Origin: Artemia franciscana
Lineage: Eukaryota > Arthropoda > Branchiopoda > Anostraca > Artemiidae
Length of the DNA: 64,000 bases
Direction: 5' to 3'
NCBI RefSeq assembly: GCF_032884065.1
Contig: NC_088867.1
Coordinates: forward strand, 59,896,317-59,960,316
Position numbers and translations under genes: made by a program. Positions 12,092 through 22,601 of the stretch are shown here, one piece after another (positions within the stretch are counted from its first letter, which is position 1; each line of letters opens with the position of its first letter). The notes below the pieces were generated by a model. It ran no database searches, was not told where the DNA came from, and worked only from the letters and a program-made list of their open reading frames with translations.

Positions 12092-12252
12092 GATAAAGAT
12101 AAAGAAGGTTGTAGAAGTGCCACTTGGAAAAGCTGTGAAATTGGGCGTGAAAAAATCGTAGCTACTGTGTAACGAGTAGGTTCCCACTTTCTATTATGCA
12201 TTTAAAAGAAGCTACTTTAATTGCAACACGGTAATAACTCTGGTCAATTATG
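12092..12252 (+). pseudogene. Decayed tandem copy of the PARP1 exon 3' end with its donor
   Basis: The 160 bp from 11932 to 12091 (last 84 nt of the PARP1 exon plus 76 nt of intron) recur at 12092-12252 with roughly 88-90% identity by eye. The copy reads VEVPLGKAVKLGVKKS, then an in-frame TAG, then LLCNE, and keeps the GAGTAGGTTCC donor at 12174-12184. The intron part of both copies is similarly conserved, so this is a DNA-level tandem duplication, not a retrocopy. It has no acceptor of its own and is probably spliced out with the intron. Confidence 0.85.
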
Positions 12253-12589
12253 GCTCTGAAGCGTAGGTGCTTTGACAAGCAGGGGAAGATTTGAATGAGA
12301 AATTGTCTAAGAATAGATTTAGGTACCTTTTTGACTAACTGTATGTCAAACAACAAGTTTATGACATATCTGGTTTGATTCTACCTTCTGGAGATATAAT
12401 ATAATTCTAAGACACGTTTTATGGATGAATGATGGCGAATTGCTAAAGCTTATGCTTTTAGGCCATTGTTTTTGCTAACTTATTGTCATAACAGACGAAA
12501 AACGAGAGCGGTGTATTTTAGCAAATAGATAACTAGCTCTGTCAAAATCAAATTTAGGGCCGCGCTTGTTTTATGTTTATTACTGTGAA

Positions 12590-12910
12590 TGTCCGAAATC
12601 TGTTAAATGTTTTTACGAAATTGCTTTTTCCCTGCTTTGACTCAATCACCTTCGCCAGTCAGTTTGGTCAGTCTTATGCAAGGTTTGATGGTAAAAGTTA
12701 GGTTAGGCTGTAAATATCAGAAATGGGTTAGAAACCTAATCTAACCTTTCCTAATTAACCTAATTAAACCTAACCTAACCTATCACCATCAAACCTTGCT
12801 TAAAACTGTCAAAGCTGGCTAAACGTATCGAGTAAAAAGGAATTTTGGGTATTCACCAGTGAATGTCGACATTCTCAAATGTCAGAAATTCACAATAACA
12901 TACCACCTAA
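12590..12910. repeat. MITE-like inverted repeat, copy 1
   Basis: CAAGGTTTGATGGT at 12679 is answered by ACCATCAAACCTTG at 12784, and the outer sequence (CTGCTTTGACTC, GTCAG) also pairs roughly with the far side (CAAAGCTGGC, GAGTAAAAAGG). Internally it contains GTTAGGTTAG / CTAACCTAAC runs that pair as well. A related copy lies at 13262-13490. Confidence 0.7.
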
Positions 12911-13067
12911 AGTCTCACCACCTAATGATTCAGCCTCGTATATCCCTATCCTAGATATTAGTCCACTTACTACCAAGTTACTGACTACTATGATCCACTT
13001 AATACTAAGTAACTGATTATCGTAAGCCTAGTTACCCAAACGAGATTCCGATTAAGTTAATCACTCG

Positions 13068-13490
<423 letters not shown>

Positions 13491-14093
13491 TTTTTTTTTA
13501 GAGAAAAAAAAACTTCCAATAGAAAAAGAACTGCTTCCCTTGTTGATTCAACATGATCATGCATCTGGATGAGGGAGGGGGTCTCTTTCATATGATTCTT
13601 CAGCACAAAAAAAAAACAGCCAAAAATCACACTACTACATCCACAGTCCAGTCCTGGGTAGGCGATTGATAAGCGCATATTATGAGCAAAGGAAATCCAT
13701 TGTTTTTATTAAATTATATTTATATTATCATTTTTAAAGAGACATTTTTTATTCTTTGTTATTACATTTGGTTAATACAATAGTATGTTTTATTAATATG
13801 ATTATATTTGACGAATAATATAAAATCATGTTATTACGTCTGAATAATTAAATTTATTACATTTAAAAAACAATAATATTTACAAAAGAACGTTCTACTA
13901 AAAATAGGGTTTACTAGAGATATAACCAGTTGTTTGATAATAGTATTAGATTCCATGTTTCAAAAATAACTAGCTTAGTGTGGAAAAATTAAAAATTCTC
14001 TGGTCATTTAAGAAAACTTAGAAGATAAAGAAGAAAGTTTACAGTCTTAGTGAAGTTCGAGCCTGATTGTTTTTTGTTGTTTTTTTTTTTCAG

Positions 14094-14172
14094 GTTCATT
14101 GTGTATGATGTTGCCCAGGTGAATATACAATACTTGTTGAAAACTAAGTTCAGCTACAAGAAGAGAAGATAA
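14094..14172 (+). CDS. PARP1: PARP1 last coding exon
   Basis: Acceptor with a long T-run, tttttttttcag/gttcat. It completes the split Glu codon and encodes FIVYDVAQVNIQYLLKTKFS followed by YKKRR and TAA. Human PARP1 ends [20 protein letters not shown] and a few more residues, so the C-terminus is at the usual place. The four exons in the window total 768 nt, 255 residues plus stop, in one unbroken frame. A three-copy tandem repeat begins about 80 bp after the stop and would lie in the 3' UTR. A possible polyadenylation hexamer ATTAAA is at 14651-14656 and an AATAAA at about 15291, neither proven. Confidence 0.92.
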
Positions 14173-14249
14173 ATGTCTCATACTTACTGTTCGATTATAA
14201 CTTCTGGCTATATATTTCTTTATTTTCACTATACCAATATATCTAAATC

Positions 14250-14535
14250 GAAATTTCCATGTTTCTTGTTTACCTGCAGACGTGACTCGTTAACGTGACT
14301 CAACGTGATCTTAATCAAATTTAATCGAAACTATTTTAATAGAAATTTTCGTGTTTTTTGTTTACCCGGAGACGTGACTCGTTGACGGGACTCAATTTAA
14401 TCTTAATCGAACTTAATCGAAACTATCTTAATAGAAATGTTGTGTTTCTTGCTTGCCTGCAGACGTGACTCGTTGACGTGACTCAACGTGATCTTAATCG
14501 AATTTAATCGAAACTATCTTAATAGAAATTTCGTT
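14250..14535 (+). repeat. Three-copy tandem repeat in the PARP1 3' UTR region
   Basis: Unit of 91-92 bp, anchored at 14273, 14365 and 14456 by CAGACGTGACTCGTT or a near variant, followed by GACGTGACTCAACGTGATC, AATCGAA and TAATAGAAAT. Each unit also contains two to three internal ACGTGA words. The array starts about 80 bp downstream of the PARP1 stop, so it is likely transcribed as 3' UTR if the mRNA extends this far. Confidence 0.85.
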
Positions 14536-14539
14536 TTTT

Positions 14540-15624
14540 TTTTTGTTTAATTTTTTATAGATGTGTAGATATGTAGACGTTTTTTTGTAGATGTGACTTG
14601 AGGCTAAATATAACAAAGTATAAGGAGTATCCCTTTACTCGACTGTTAAAATTAAATAACTAAACTAGTTCTAAGTAGTTAAGTATATAGCTTACATTGC
14701 ATACCCTAGAAATATATTTTTGGTGTTCTCCACCACGAAAGTAATGTTTTGAGTTATTTATTTGTGATAGTTAAAATTGAAATCTCAACTTCAACCCGGT
14801 TGGCTGCCGTGTTTGAACTCTCCACCTCCTGATATTTTTATTTACCTTAATTTTTTAAGTAGACATGACTCGTTTCGTGAACAATGGCAATCAAGAAAAA
14901 TTTCTCAGGGGGCGCGGTAGTCGCATAGAATTTGTTCTAGTTGACTTACCTAAGTTGCAAGAATTTTTTACTAGTGGAACGGGACAAGTCTGCAGAGACG
15001 TTTTTTGGGGACTGGGCCATGCTTGTAGAAATGTTTCCAGCGAACTATGGGGAACGTGCCAAAACTCTTAGGGGACTGGGCCAAGGCTTTAGATTTTTTT
15101 TTTTATGGGACTGAAGCAGGTTTTTAAGAGGGTGATAAATGCTTGTTTTGCTTTTTTTTTGAAAGAAGCTAGTTTTTGTTATAATTTTGTAAAATTTGTA
15201 TAAAAAAGAATCAGGAAGCCCTGGGAAGTTGGATCTTTTGTGGCTTGAGTAGAGCTTTTATAGGAATTAGCTGCCTGTCTTAGTAAAACAATAAACATAA
15301 AATAACTATCACTAACGTTACAAGTAGTGCATTGGCTATTCAAAGCTTGACGGAACTCCCTTCACGAAAACGCAGTTTTCGGCTGTTTAGAGGAATTAAA
15401 AAGTTTTCCTTGGAATAGAGATTTTGACAAAAATACTACAAACAAGGGTTCTTTGACATGATGGAAATTGAACCAAGAAACGGTAGTGTAGCTTTTCAAC
15501 AATTACCCAGCCCTGTGAGTGACAAAAAAATAAATTGTATTTATTCTATTTTTTTAAAGTTTTTGCTACAGCTATCAGTTCGACTCTGTTCCTTTTAATT
15601 TAGGTTTTCCTCCAATGAGAATTA

Positions 15625-15626
<2 letters not shown>
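14540..15626. other. Region downstream of PARP1, nothing recognised
   Basis: Candidate polyadenylation hexamers (ATTAAA 14651, AATAAA about 15291) are the only signals noted. A short repeated phrase GGGGACTGGGCCA occurs at about 15006 and 15070. No exon recognised. Confidence 0.5.
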
Positions 15627-15716
<90 letters not shown>

Positions 15717-15721
15717 ATATA
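15627..15721. repeat. (TA)n array flanking the Helitron on the left
   Basis: About 75 bp of pure TA, then TTTATATTTATATA; continues as TA repeat on the far side of the Helitron at 16945-16968. Confidence 0.95.
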
Positions 15722-16518
15722 TCTATATATAAAAATGAGTTGTTTGTCTCTGTGTCTGTCGAGTGACGTCATGTCATGTCGTCATGAAGTTAGTTGTCGT
15801 CATTCTTATGACGATGACGTCATTAAAGATATTTAAAAAAATCGTTCAAAGACAAATTTTTAATTGTAAGAAGATCGTGGATGGAAAAATGTTTAATTAT
15901 AAAATGACTGAAGAACCTACAATGGCGACAGCCAAGGAAGCTGCTCAAAAAAAGGCTGCTAAAAAAAGCTTCCAAAAAGGAAGCTGCTGCACAAAAAAAC
16001 TAAAAAAAAGGTAAAAACCAAAAAAAAAAACTAAAAAGAAAAAAAGGGGAAAAACACAAAAATTTATTTCATCATATACCAATTCAAAAACGAATGTATA
16101 TACAGGCCGGGACACCGGGACACAAATGACGACCGGGACACAACTACAACGGGGACGCCGGGGGGCACAGGGGGATATATAAATGACGACTGGGACACAG
16201 GGAATGTTCGATTAGCAATCACCATCAACAAAGCTCAAGGGCAATCACTAGAATCATGAGGTATAACTAAAAAAACCTAAAAAAAATGTAAAAAACTAAA
16301 AAAAAAGACCAATTCAAAAACGAATGTATATACAGACCGGGACACAAATGACGACCGGGACACGGAATATAAATGACGACCGGGACACTCAAAGAGAAAT
16401 TACAGACTGGGACACCAGGACACAGGGAATATAAATGACGACCGAGACACAGGGACACAACTACAACGGGAACACCGGGGGGAACAGGGGGATATATAAA
16501 TGACGACGGCGACACAGG

Positions 16519-16717
16519 GAATGTTCGACTAGCAATCACCATCAACAAAGCTCAAGGGCAATCATTAGAATCATGAGGTATAGATCTGAATACGGATTGT
16601 TTTTCCCATGGACAATTATAAGTTGCATGTTCAAGAGTCCGTAAACCTGACAATCTATTTATATGCACAGACAATGGGACAGCGAAGATGTTGTATATTC
16701 GCAAGTTTAACGTAGTT

Positions 16718-16718
<1 letters not shown>
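16519..16718 (+). pseudogene. Helitron helicase (PIF1-like) C-terminal remnant
   Basis: One frame reads VRLAITINKAQGQSLES, a stop, GIDLNTDCFSHGQL, a stop, VACSRVRKPDNLFICTDNG and KMLYIRKFN. TINKAQGQSLE and FSHGQLxVAxSRV are the last helicase motifs of Helitron-type PIF1 helicases. A shorter copy of the first 60 bp (through the same stop) lies at 16201-16265, so this part was duplicated inside the element. Confidence 0.85.

Positions 16719-16720
<2 letters not shown>

Positions 16721-16802
<82 letters not shown>
16721..16802. repeat. (TA)n array inside the Helitron
   Basis: About 40 TA units between the helicase remnant and the terminal hairpins. Confidence 0.95.
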
Positions 16803-16804
<2 letters not shown>

Positions 16805-16841
16805 ATATTCACAGGTGGGACACAGGGACACAACTACAATG

Positions 16842-16944
16842 GCGCGTAACGACTTACGCGCGCGGGGGGGCTTGGGGTGGCGCGAACCCCCCCCCCCCCC
16901 AAACTAGGTGTTGGGGTGGCGCGAATCACCACCCCAACAGCTAG
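16842..16944 (+). repeat. Three successive hairpins and two CTAG ends at the Helitron 3' terminus
   Basis: Hairpin 1: GCGCGTAA-CGAC-TTACGCGC (16842-16861). Hairpin 2: TTGGGGTGG (16872-16880) against a C-run ending CCCCAA (to 16902), followed by CTAG at 16904. Hairpin 3: TTGGGGTGG (16911-16919), loop, CCACCCCAA (16929-16937), followed by CTAG at 16941-16944. Hairpins 2 and 3 look like tandem copies of one Helitron 3' end. Confidence 0.85.
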
Positions 16945-16984
16945 TATATATATATATATATATATATTTTGATATATATACATA

Positions 16985-18130
16985 CATTTTGATATAGCTG
17001 GTCGATTTTTTATGGTCTAAAATCCTACACGGGAGGTTTTGACTCCTCTATCTTGTCAAAAAAAAGGGTTTTTGCCATTTTTTCTCCTCAAAAGATCATT
17101 TTTTCTCAAGCAGGTTCAATTTGCCGAAAAATTTAAATTTTTATCTAGAAACCTAAATAGGAAGTTTTGACTCCCCCCCCCATCTTGAAAAGTGCCTCTA
17201 AAACGACTACACTGAACTCATCGTTTGTTCATAAGCTGTTTGCTGATAATGACTTGAACAATGCAGTTATTGCTACGGCTTTTTTATAGATTATCAGTAG
17301 GTGATGATATTTTCAATGATAACAGATCATGCCGGAACAAGATGGCGCTTTCTGCTGGTTTGTATCATAAACACCTATTTATGCTCAAGCAGGGTCAAGT
17401 TGCCGAGAAGTGCAATTTCTAAGACAGCCAATCAATTTTAATTTTCCCAAAACCTCAAATAAGGCGTTTTAAGCCCCCTTCCACATCTTGGAAAACGGAA
17501 CTAAATTGTGCGGACTCAGCCTTACAGTATGACTTGAATGTCACAGCGTGCTCTATTTTTATTTTTCGTAAATTTTCAGCTGAGGGTGGCCTGTGTGCTG
17601 CAGTGATTGCACAGTTTGTTACTGTGTTTATTCATTATCATCTGAAATTAATATTTTCAAGTAAGAAAAGAAATTGTGCCACAAATGCAGAAGTAAAACC
17701 TATATAGAGTGCCTTAAATCTATGCTGATTACAGGGGCGTAATTTGCTATGGGGCAACTTCCCCCCCAGACCTTGGTTTGCCCCCCCTCCCCCAACTGAA
17801 ATTTAGTTCCTTTAAAAATCCTGTCGAAAGTAAGATAAGCCTGCATAATTTAAGCATCAATAGAAACGGATCAGTTTTCTTTAGTATATTTTTACCTTTA
17901 GAGTACTTTCATGGTACCAAATGGTTCATTTTTCAGTTTTACTGTCATTTTAACTTGATTTGAGAAAATTGGCTCCAACTATTCCCCCCCCCCGGAATTT
18001 TGACGAAATTAAGCAACTGGTTGAATAACTTAAAAAATCATGCTGACCTCTTTATTTTCACCATGAATTAAACTAAGATCTTTTTAAACCTTTTTTATGT
18101 GAATGGGAAAAAACGAACAATTTTTTTGTT
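16985..18130. other. Intergenic sequence, nothing clearly recognised
   Basis: Contains loosely repeated phrases (TTTTGACTCC..., GTTTTAAGCCCCC..., each followed by C-rich stretches near 17040, 17170 and 17470) and a C-rich patch at 17760-17790 and 17985-17993, suggesting a degraded repeat. No coding exon was found. Confidence 0.5.
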
Positions 18131-18137
18131 GTTGTTA

Positions 18138-18568
18138 AGAGTAAAGTTGAAGCTTAAAACGAGAAAAAATTAATGCTTCGCTGATTACGTAAAATATATC
18201 TGCAAAACTCCCTTAAATAAACTGACTCGTGATATTTTCCAATATATGTAGAATTCCAAAAAATAGCGCTTTGCTAGAACTGAGCTTGCACGATTTTTTA
18301 ACAGAATTATGATTATCATGGTCGTTGAAGGACTATTGGAACATTTGTAAATTAATCTTTCTTTATGCAAGTTAGTCTTGAGTTTTCACTCCCAAGACAA
18401 AATCCTATTTTTTTCGTTAATTTTGTGTTTTCAGTAAATTACTATATTTTAGAATTCTACAAATATTGCAAAGTATCACGAATCAGTTTATTTCAGTTAG
18501 TTTTGTATATGTTACTTACGTGATAGGTGAAGCAATACTTTTTGTTCGTTTCAAGTTTTAACTTTGCT
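18138..18568. repeat. Foldback repeat, about 105-bp inverted arms
   Basis: The left arm 18138-18245 (GAGTAAAGTTGAAGCTTAAAA ... CTGACTCGTGATATT) is the approximate reverse complement of the right arm 18463-18568 (TATCACGAATCAGTTTATTT ... AGTTTTAACTTTGCTC). Its outer edges resemble the termini of the foldback family at 8021-9858 and 41945-42893. Confidence 0.75.
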
Positions 18569-18679
18569 CTTTATTTCCGTTAGAAATTTTTTTTTTTTTA
18601 AATTAATTTATATATTGATTTATAAAACTAAAGCTTTTCTTAAAATGATCTTGCTTGATATTTTTTTTCGAATTACAGT

Positions 18680-18955
18680 TTTATGCTAAAAGTTATCGAT
18701 ATCGTAGTCGCTGAAGGACAGTCTTGTGCCAGTTTTTCATAGAATTGTTTGCTCCTGAGACAGTCTCCTGTTTTCTTTTTGTGTCAGTGTTGTGTTTTCT
18801 GTAAAGCACAATTTTTTTTTTAATTCTACAGACCATTCAAAATATTACTAGTCAGTTTATTTCAGCTAGCTTTGTAAATATATCTTACGTAATCCGAATA
18901 TTAATATGTTTTATTCGTTTCAAGTTTGTACGTTGCTCTTTACTTCGATCGGAAA
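18680..18955. repeat. Second, directly repeated half of the foldback
   Basis: A diverged direct copy of 18297-18568: shared landmarks are ATCGTAGTCGCTGAAGGAC versus ATGGTCGTTGAAGGAC, TGTGTTTTCTGTAAA versus TGTGTTTTCAGTAAA, and the right-arm sequence CAGTTTATTTCAGCTAG. Only the right arm is kept in this copy. Confidence 0.65.
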
Positions 18956-18984
18956 AATCGTTTTTAAATTTTATTTATGCCTGG

Positions 18985-19245
18985 GCTTGGCAACCTATAC
19001 CTGGAGAGCAAAAGATCATATACTAGTTGATGCAATGAATCCAACTATTACCTTCTGCGAAACATATTTAGCTCTGTTACCATGGACTGCTACTTTGGCA
19101 AGAAAGATTCTGTCTTTGCCAGCAACAAGCGCAGCAGCAGAAGGAGTTTTTAGTGGGACAGGACTAATATTTGCTGTTAAAGGTTCAATGTTAACTTCGA
19201 ACCTAGAAACAAACAAATTTTTATATATAAAACTACAATTTTATC
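18985..19245 (+). pseudogene. hAT transposase C-terminal dimerisation domain fragment
   Basis: The frame gives LPWTATLARKILSLPATSAA, AAEGVFSGTGLIF and LTSNLETNKFLYIK. This matches the hAT/BED-type C-terminal dimerisation region, typically W...LA..iLsiPatSa.sErvFS..G.i...r..L...n...L.fl. Only about 75 residues remain, with no upstream catalytic domain and no terminal repeats identified. Probably a fossil of a DNA transposon. Confidence 0.8.
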
Positions 19246-19259
19246 AAAGCTTTTAAGGA

Positions 19260-19895
19260 AAGAGCTTGATTTTTCATTTCAAGTTAGTTGTCTTGAATTT
19301 TTAATTCTGGCTCAATAAAGGAAAATAACAACAGAGAAAAAAAAATTGCTAGTGAAGGTCTTAAAAGCTGAAGGAGCGATGAGGAAAAGCTGAAGGTCAA
19401 ATTGCAGAACATATCAGCTAGTTTTCAATGTAATTACAAAGACATTGAAAGAAAAACAATGGTAAAGTAGATGTAGTTTTTAAAGTGGCAATATAGTAAT
19501 ATAGGTAACATAGGGGTGATAAATTGGTAATGCAATGGTAAAGTAGATGTATTTTTGTGAGGATATCAGGGAATTGTAACATAGGTAGAGGGAGTTAAAT
19601 TCAAAGAAGTTAGATTCAGGGTACAAGGTCAGGAAACCTATACATAGAATGTAACGTAGCCATGGAGACATGGTGCAAAAATTTAGTTTAGTTCCCTATT
19701 TTTTCAGATCAATTTAATTGTTCAATTACATAGGAAGTACCTAGTGATTTTACGAAAACTACTTTAACCTCTCTATGAGAAAGTTGATAAATAGCAATTT
19801 AAAATTAGAACCATCAGTCTGGTTTCTCTAGAAAGCAAATTACTTAGTATGATAGTTTTTTAGACTTAGAGATTCTGCACACAGAATTTTAAGAA
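19260..19895. other. Intergenic, nothing recognised
   Basis: AT-rich. Partly repeated phrases GGTAAAGTAGATGTA at about 19461 and 19538 suggest a small local duplication. No exon or element end could be placed. Confidence 0.5.
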
Positions 19896-19899
19896 AATA

Positions 19900-20345
19900 T
19901 CAGCGTGGTTTTGGGAAGCGGAGAGGATGAGTTAATAGCAGATGAAGATTTACTAGATGTTTTCCAGAGAAATTGCCTCGGATTGTTACCCGGCTGACTG
20001 ACCGTTTTTCAAACAGTAGGCTGTACGAAAAATGTAGTTCAATCCCGCTATCTAAGTCTATAATGAAAAAAGCGATGAGATGGCTAGGGCACGTTCTGTA
20101 GATGAAGCATGACAGATTGATGAAGATTGTCCTTTTCGGCCAATCGTCTAGGACTAAACGAAAAGCAGGTCGTCCTCGTTTGGGGTTGGAGGATGTCATA
20201 AAGAAATATTTAAAGGAAATGGAAACTTCCTGGGATGGTGTAAAGATAGCAGGCTTTGAATAGATTGGGATGGAGGAGGAGCGTGCGTAGCTGTGTTGGC
20301 CTCAGGCAGCTTGGTACTGCAGTGAGTTGTTAGTAGCAGTAGTAG
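19900..20345 (+). mobile_element. RTE-like LINE 3' end
   Basis: Begins within the LLDVFQRNCL-type region (TTACTAGATGTTTTCCAG) and continues through the segments for LTDRFSNSRLYEK, RWLGHVL, KAGRPRLGLEDVIKK, EMETSWDGV and the 3' end GTTGTTAGTAGCAGTAGTAG. It is colinear with the copies at 1740, 24290, 37296(-) and 63037. Several frame breaks; the family's 3' UTR is only about 20 bp before the TAG-rich tail. Confidence 0.85.
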
Positions 20346-20369
20346 TTTAGATTAGTAATTGAGAAGTGT

Positions 20370-20965
20370 ATGAGTCATCGGACTCCTAAGTCCTTAGCTT
20401 TGTGTGATTATGAGTAAGTTTTGGATTCAGGTAATAAAAGAGCTTTAGCAAAGGTCCGATCCTTGTATGGTATACCAGATAAATACAATAAAGTGATTAG
20501 CGCTACGTATAAGAATAATACTGCTGCTGTTAAGAAAGGAAATGTAGTTTGTATCTGGTTTCGTGGTGAATCATGCAGGGTTGCGTTCTATCCCCATTTA
20601 TATAGATATAAAGTCAACAAGGAACACAACACCTAGGGTAGAAAATGGAATCAAATGACACTGTAAAACTCTTCTAGACTGAGATTATACTGATGATTTG
20701 AGCGTCCTAGATGAAAATATTAGAGTTAATATTAGGTAACAAGAAGATCGATCGAATAGATAGCTTTACTTTTTTCAAATTCACTTTATTTAAAAAACAT
20801 GTGACGGACAGAGCCCAGGTAGTGTTATTGATTAAGATGACGGATGTGGCTAATGCGTTAAAATTAGAAAAGCCAAAAGTCCAGGATTTTTTTTCACGGT
20901 TCAAAAGGGTTTGGAAGAGTAAGAAGATTAGTTTGCGAACGAAGATTAGGATCTTGGAATCTTAG
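20370..20965 (+). mobile_element. RTE-like LINE internal reverse-transcriptase fragment
   Basis: Encodes RALAKVRSLYGIPDKYNKVI and NNTAAVKKGN, then after degraded sequence LGNKKIDRIDSFTF and RVWKSKKISLRTKIRILES. The minus-strand copy at 37296-38455 holds the same blocks, so this belongs to the same family. Here an internal fragment lies downstream of a separate 3'-end fragment (19900-20345), the reverse of the order in an intact element, so at least two insertions or a rearrangement are involved. YADD-containing DNA is missing or scrambled. Confidence 0.8.
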
Positions 20966-21067
20966 GTAATGTAAGGTTTAAGTATGGTTGATTTTTATTG
21001 TTTCACCATTTGATGTGCCAAAATCTTTTAAAAGATAGTGATAATATTGAATATATTCACGAGGGTT

Positions 21068-21245
21068 AGTGGCGTTTCCCCGTAAGACAAGCCAAAAGTT
21101 TACCCAGCTTCAAATGGGTACCTAGAGAAATCTAGGGAAAAGCACGGGAAAGCGTCGGATGACTTGCCCCCAACCACGCATTGCACCCCGGCCGAGGGCG
21201 GAGAATCAGGAGATCGGCACCTGCGCTACGCGAACCCTAATCGGT
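21068..21245 (+). mobile_element. SINE (family 1), body and 3' part
   Basis: Shares AAATGGGTACCTAGAGAAATC, AGCACGGGAAAGC-like sequence and GAGATCGGCACC with the fuller copy at 41590-41890, where the order is AAATGGGTACCTAGAGAAATC, GAAAGCACAGGATG and GAGATCAGCACCGCC. The tRNA-like head is not evident in this copy. Confidence 0.65.
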
Positions 21246-21249
21246 TTGC

Positions 21250-22430
21250 ATGCGAAAGTTTGCTTTTTGCTTTTGATAATATTGAATATATTAACTCTAA
21301 ACAATACTCACAATTCCAAATATACTGATAGACAATGGTGGAGCCTAATTGTGGCCATACATTTAAGGCTTGAACTTAATCTTAGAAAATACTGTCTAAT
21401 CTTTGACACAGGATTTCAAAATCTGTCCAATGACAGACACAGTCAACCTTCGGTAGACTTAACCTAAGACAAACGCTGTGAAACAGAATAATTGTATTTA
21501 AATAAGCTAGAGTTTAGAGGTAACTTTTGTCTAAATTAAAGTTTTGAAAAGACTAGATGTCTTACAGTATTGCAGTCAGCCAATTCCAACTGGTCTAGTC
21601 CTAACCATCAGCCAATCACAGCTATCTAACCCTATACACATAACATACAAGATTAGGAGATAAAAGATGATTTTTAATCAGAACATCTGGCCAAGATTAG
21701 GCACTGGTTAAGTGCTTGGGGTCTTACCCTATATTTGATCATTAAAGGTGAGAGGGTAAAGAAAATTTATAATGGAAAGGGATGTTATTTTCAAGTTCAG
21801 GATGACATTTGGATCATAAAGGTAATTTTATTCTTAGACTTGCTCTATTTCAATAATCTGTGAATTGAGAAAATTACTAAAAATAAAAGAATTACTGGTG
21901 CCTACAGCATCAAATTCATGTTTTTTTTTGTTTTTTTTGTTTTTTACAGGGACAAGTAGCTGTATTACAGCAATGCCAAACTATAAAATGACGAATTACA
22001 TAAAAGTGTAATTTTGACAGATTTCATGGCACAATGAAATCAAAAAAAGTAGATCTCCTTCATTTACAAATAGTATGAAAAGTTATGTTTGATTTTTGTA
22101 ATACAATTTTTTGATTACATGTTTTGACTACAATACTTTATAATAAATACTTATGATAAAGTATTCTATAGTACTCTATTAGTATTCTATAGTATAGTAT
22201 AGTACTCTATATATTCTTCATAGCACAACAGGAACATGACATAACCGTTGTTGTAGTATTTATGCAGTACCGTTGTAGTATGTAGTACCGTTGATATTCA
22301 TCGTTCAAAGCGAAAGGACCTAGATGTGATTTATATTGCACTCTCAAAACCTGTTTCCTAAAAAAGCATATTGACCTATTGAACGAAATTTGATATGATC
22401 TGTTGGAATAATAAATTGCTAATGAACTTG
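21250..22430. other. Intergenic, nothing recognised
   Basis: AT-rich, with local duplications of TATTCTATAGTA (22160-22205) and AGTACCGTTG (22266-22290). It may include the 5' UTR of the LINE that starts before 22602. No exon recognised. Confidence 0.5.
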
Positions 22431-22601
22431 ATATTGAGTTAAATTGGATACGATCTTTGGATATGCGGGCTTAACTACTAGAGCTATTTTTAAGCGTTAT
22501 AAGACTGATTGGACCGATTACAAGGTGATTGCCAAGCTCGCGTGGGCCTACATATTAAAGTTAAGTGCAGTTTTTATTTTTATTTTTGATAATACATTTC
22601 A

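Larger units (their letters stand above)
15722..16944 (+). mobile_element. Non-autonomous Helitron (~1.2 kb)
   Basis: The 5' end TCTATATATAAAAATGAGTT and the 3' end, a GC-rich hairpin closed by CTAG and followed by T, are the termini expected of Helitrons (TC ... CTRR, inserted between A and T). Inside are a lysine/alanine-rich frame (15763-16014), an approximately 0.3-kb partial tandem duplication carrying GACCGGGACAC minisatellite units, two copies of a Helitron helicase C-terminal fragment, and a further (TA)n array (16721-16802). No Rep domain is present and the helicase is only a remnant, so the copy cannot move by itself. Confidence 0.8.

Noticed and set aside
15763-16014. Lysine/alanine-rich 83-codon frame as a host gene
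   Set aside because: It is inside the Helitron, low in complexity and A-rich at the DNA level.
20421-20636. Separate host protein
   Set aside because: RALAKV and LYGIPDKY match the RTE-like LINE copy at 37296-38455, so it is transposon RT.
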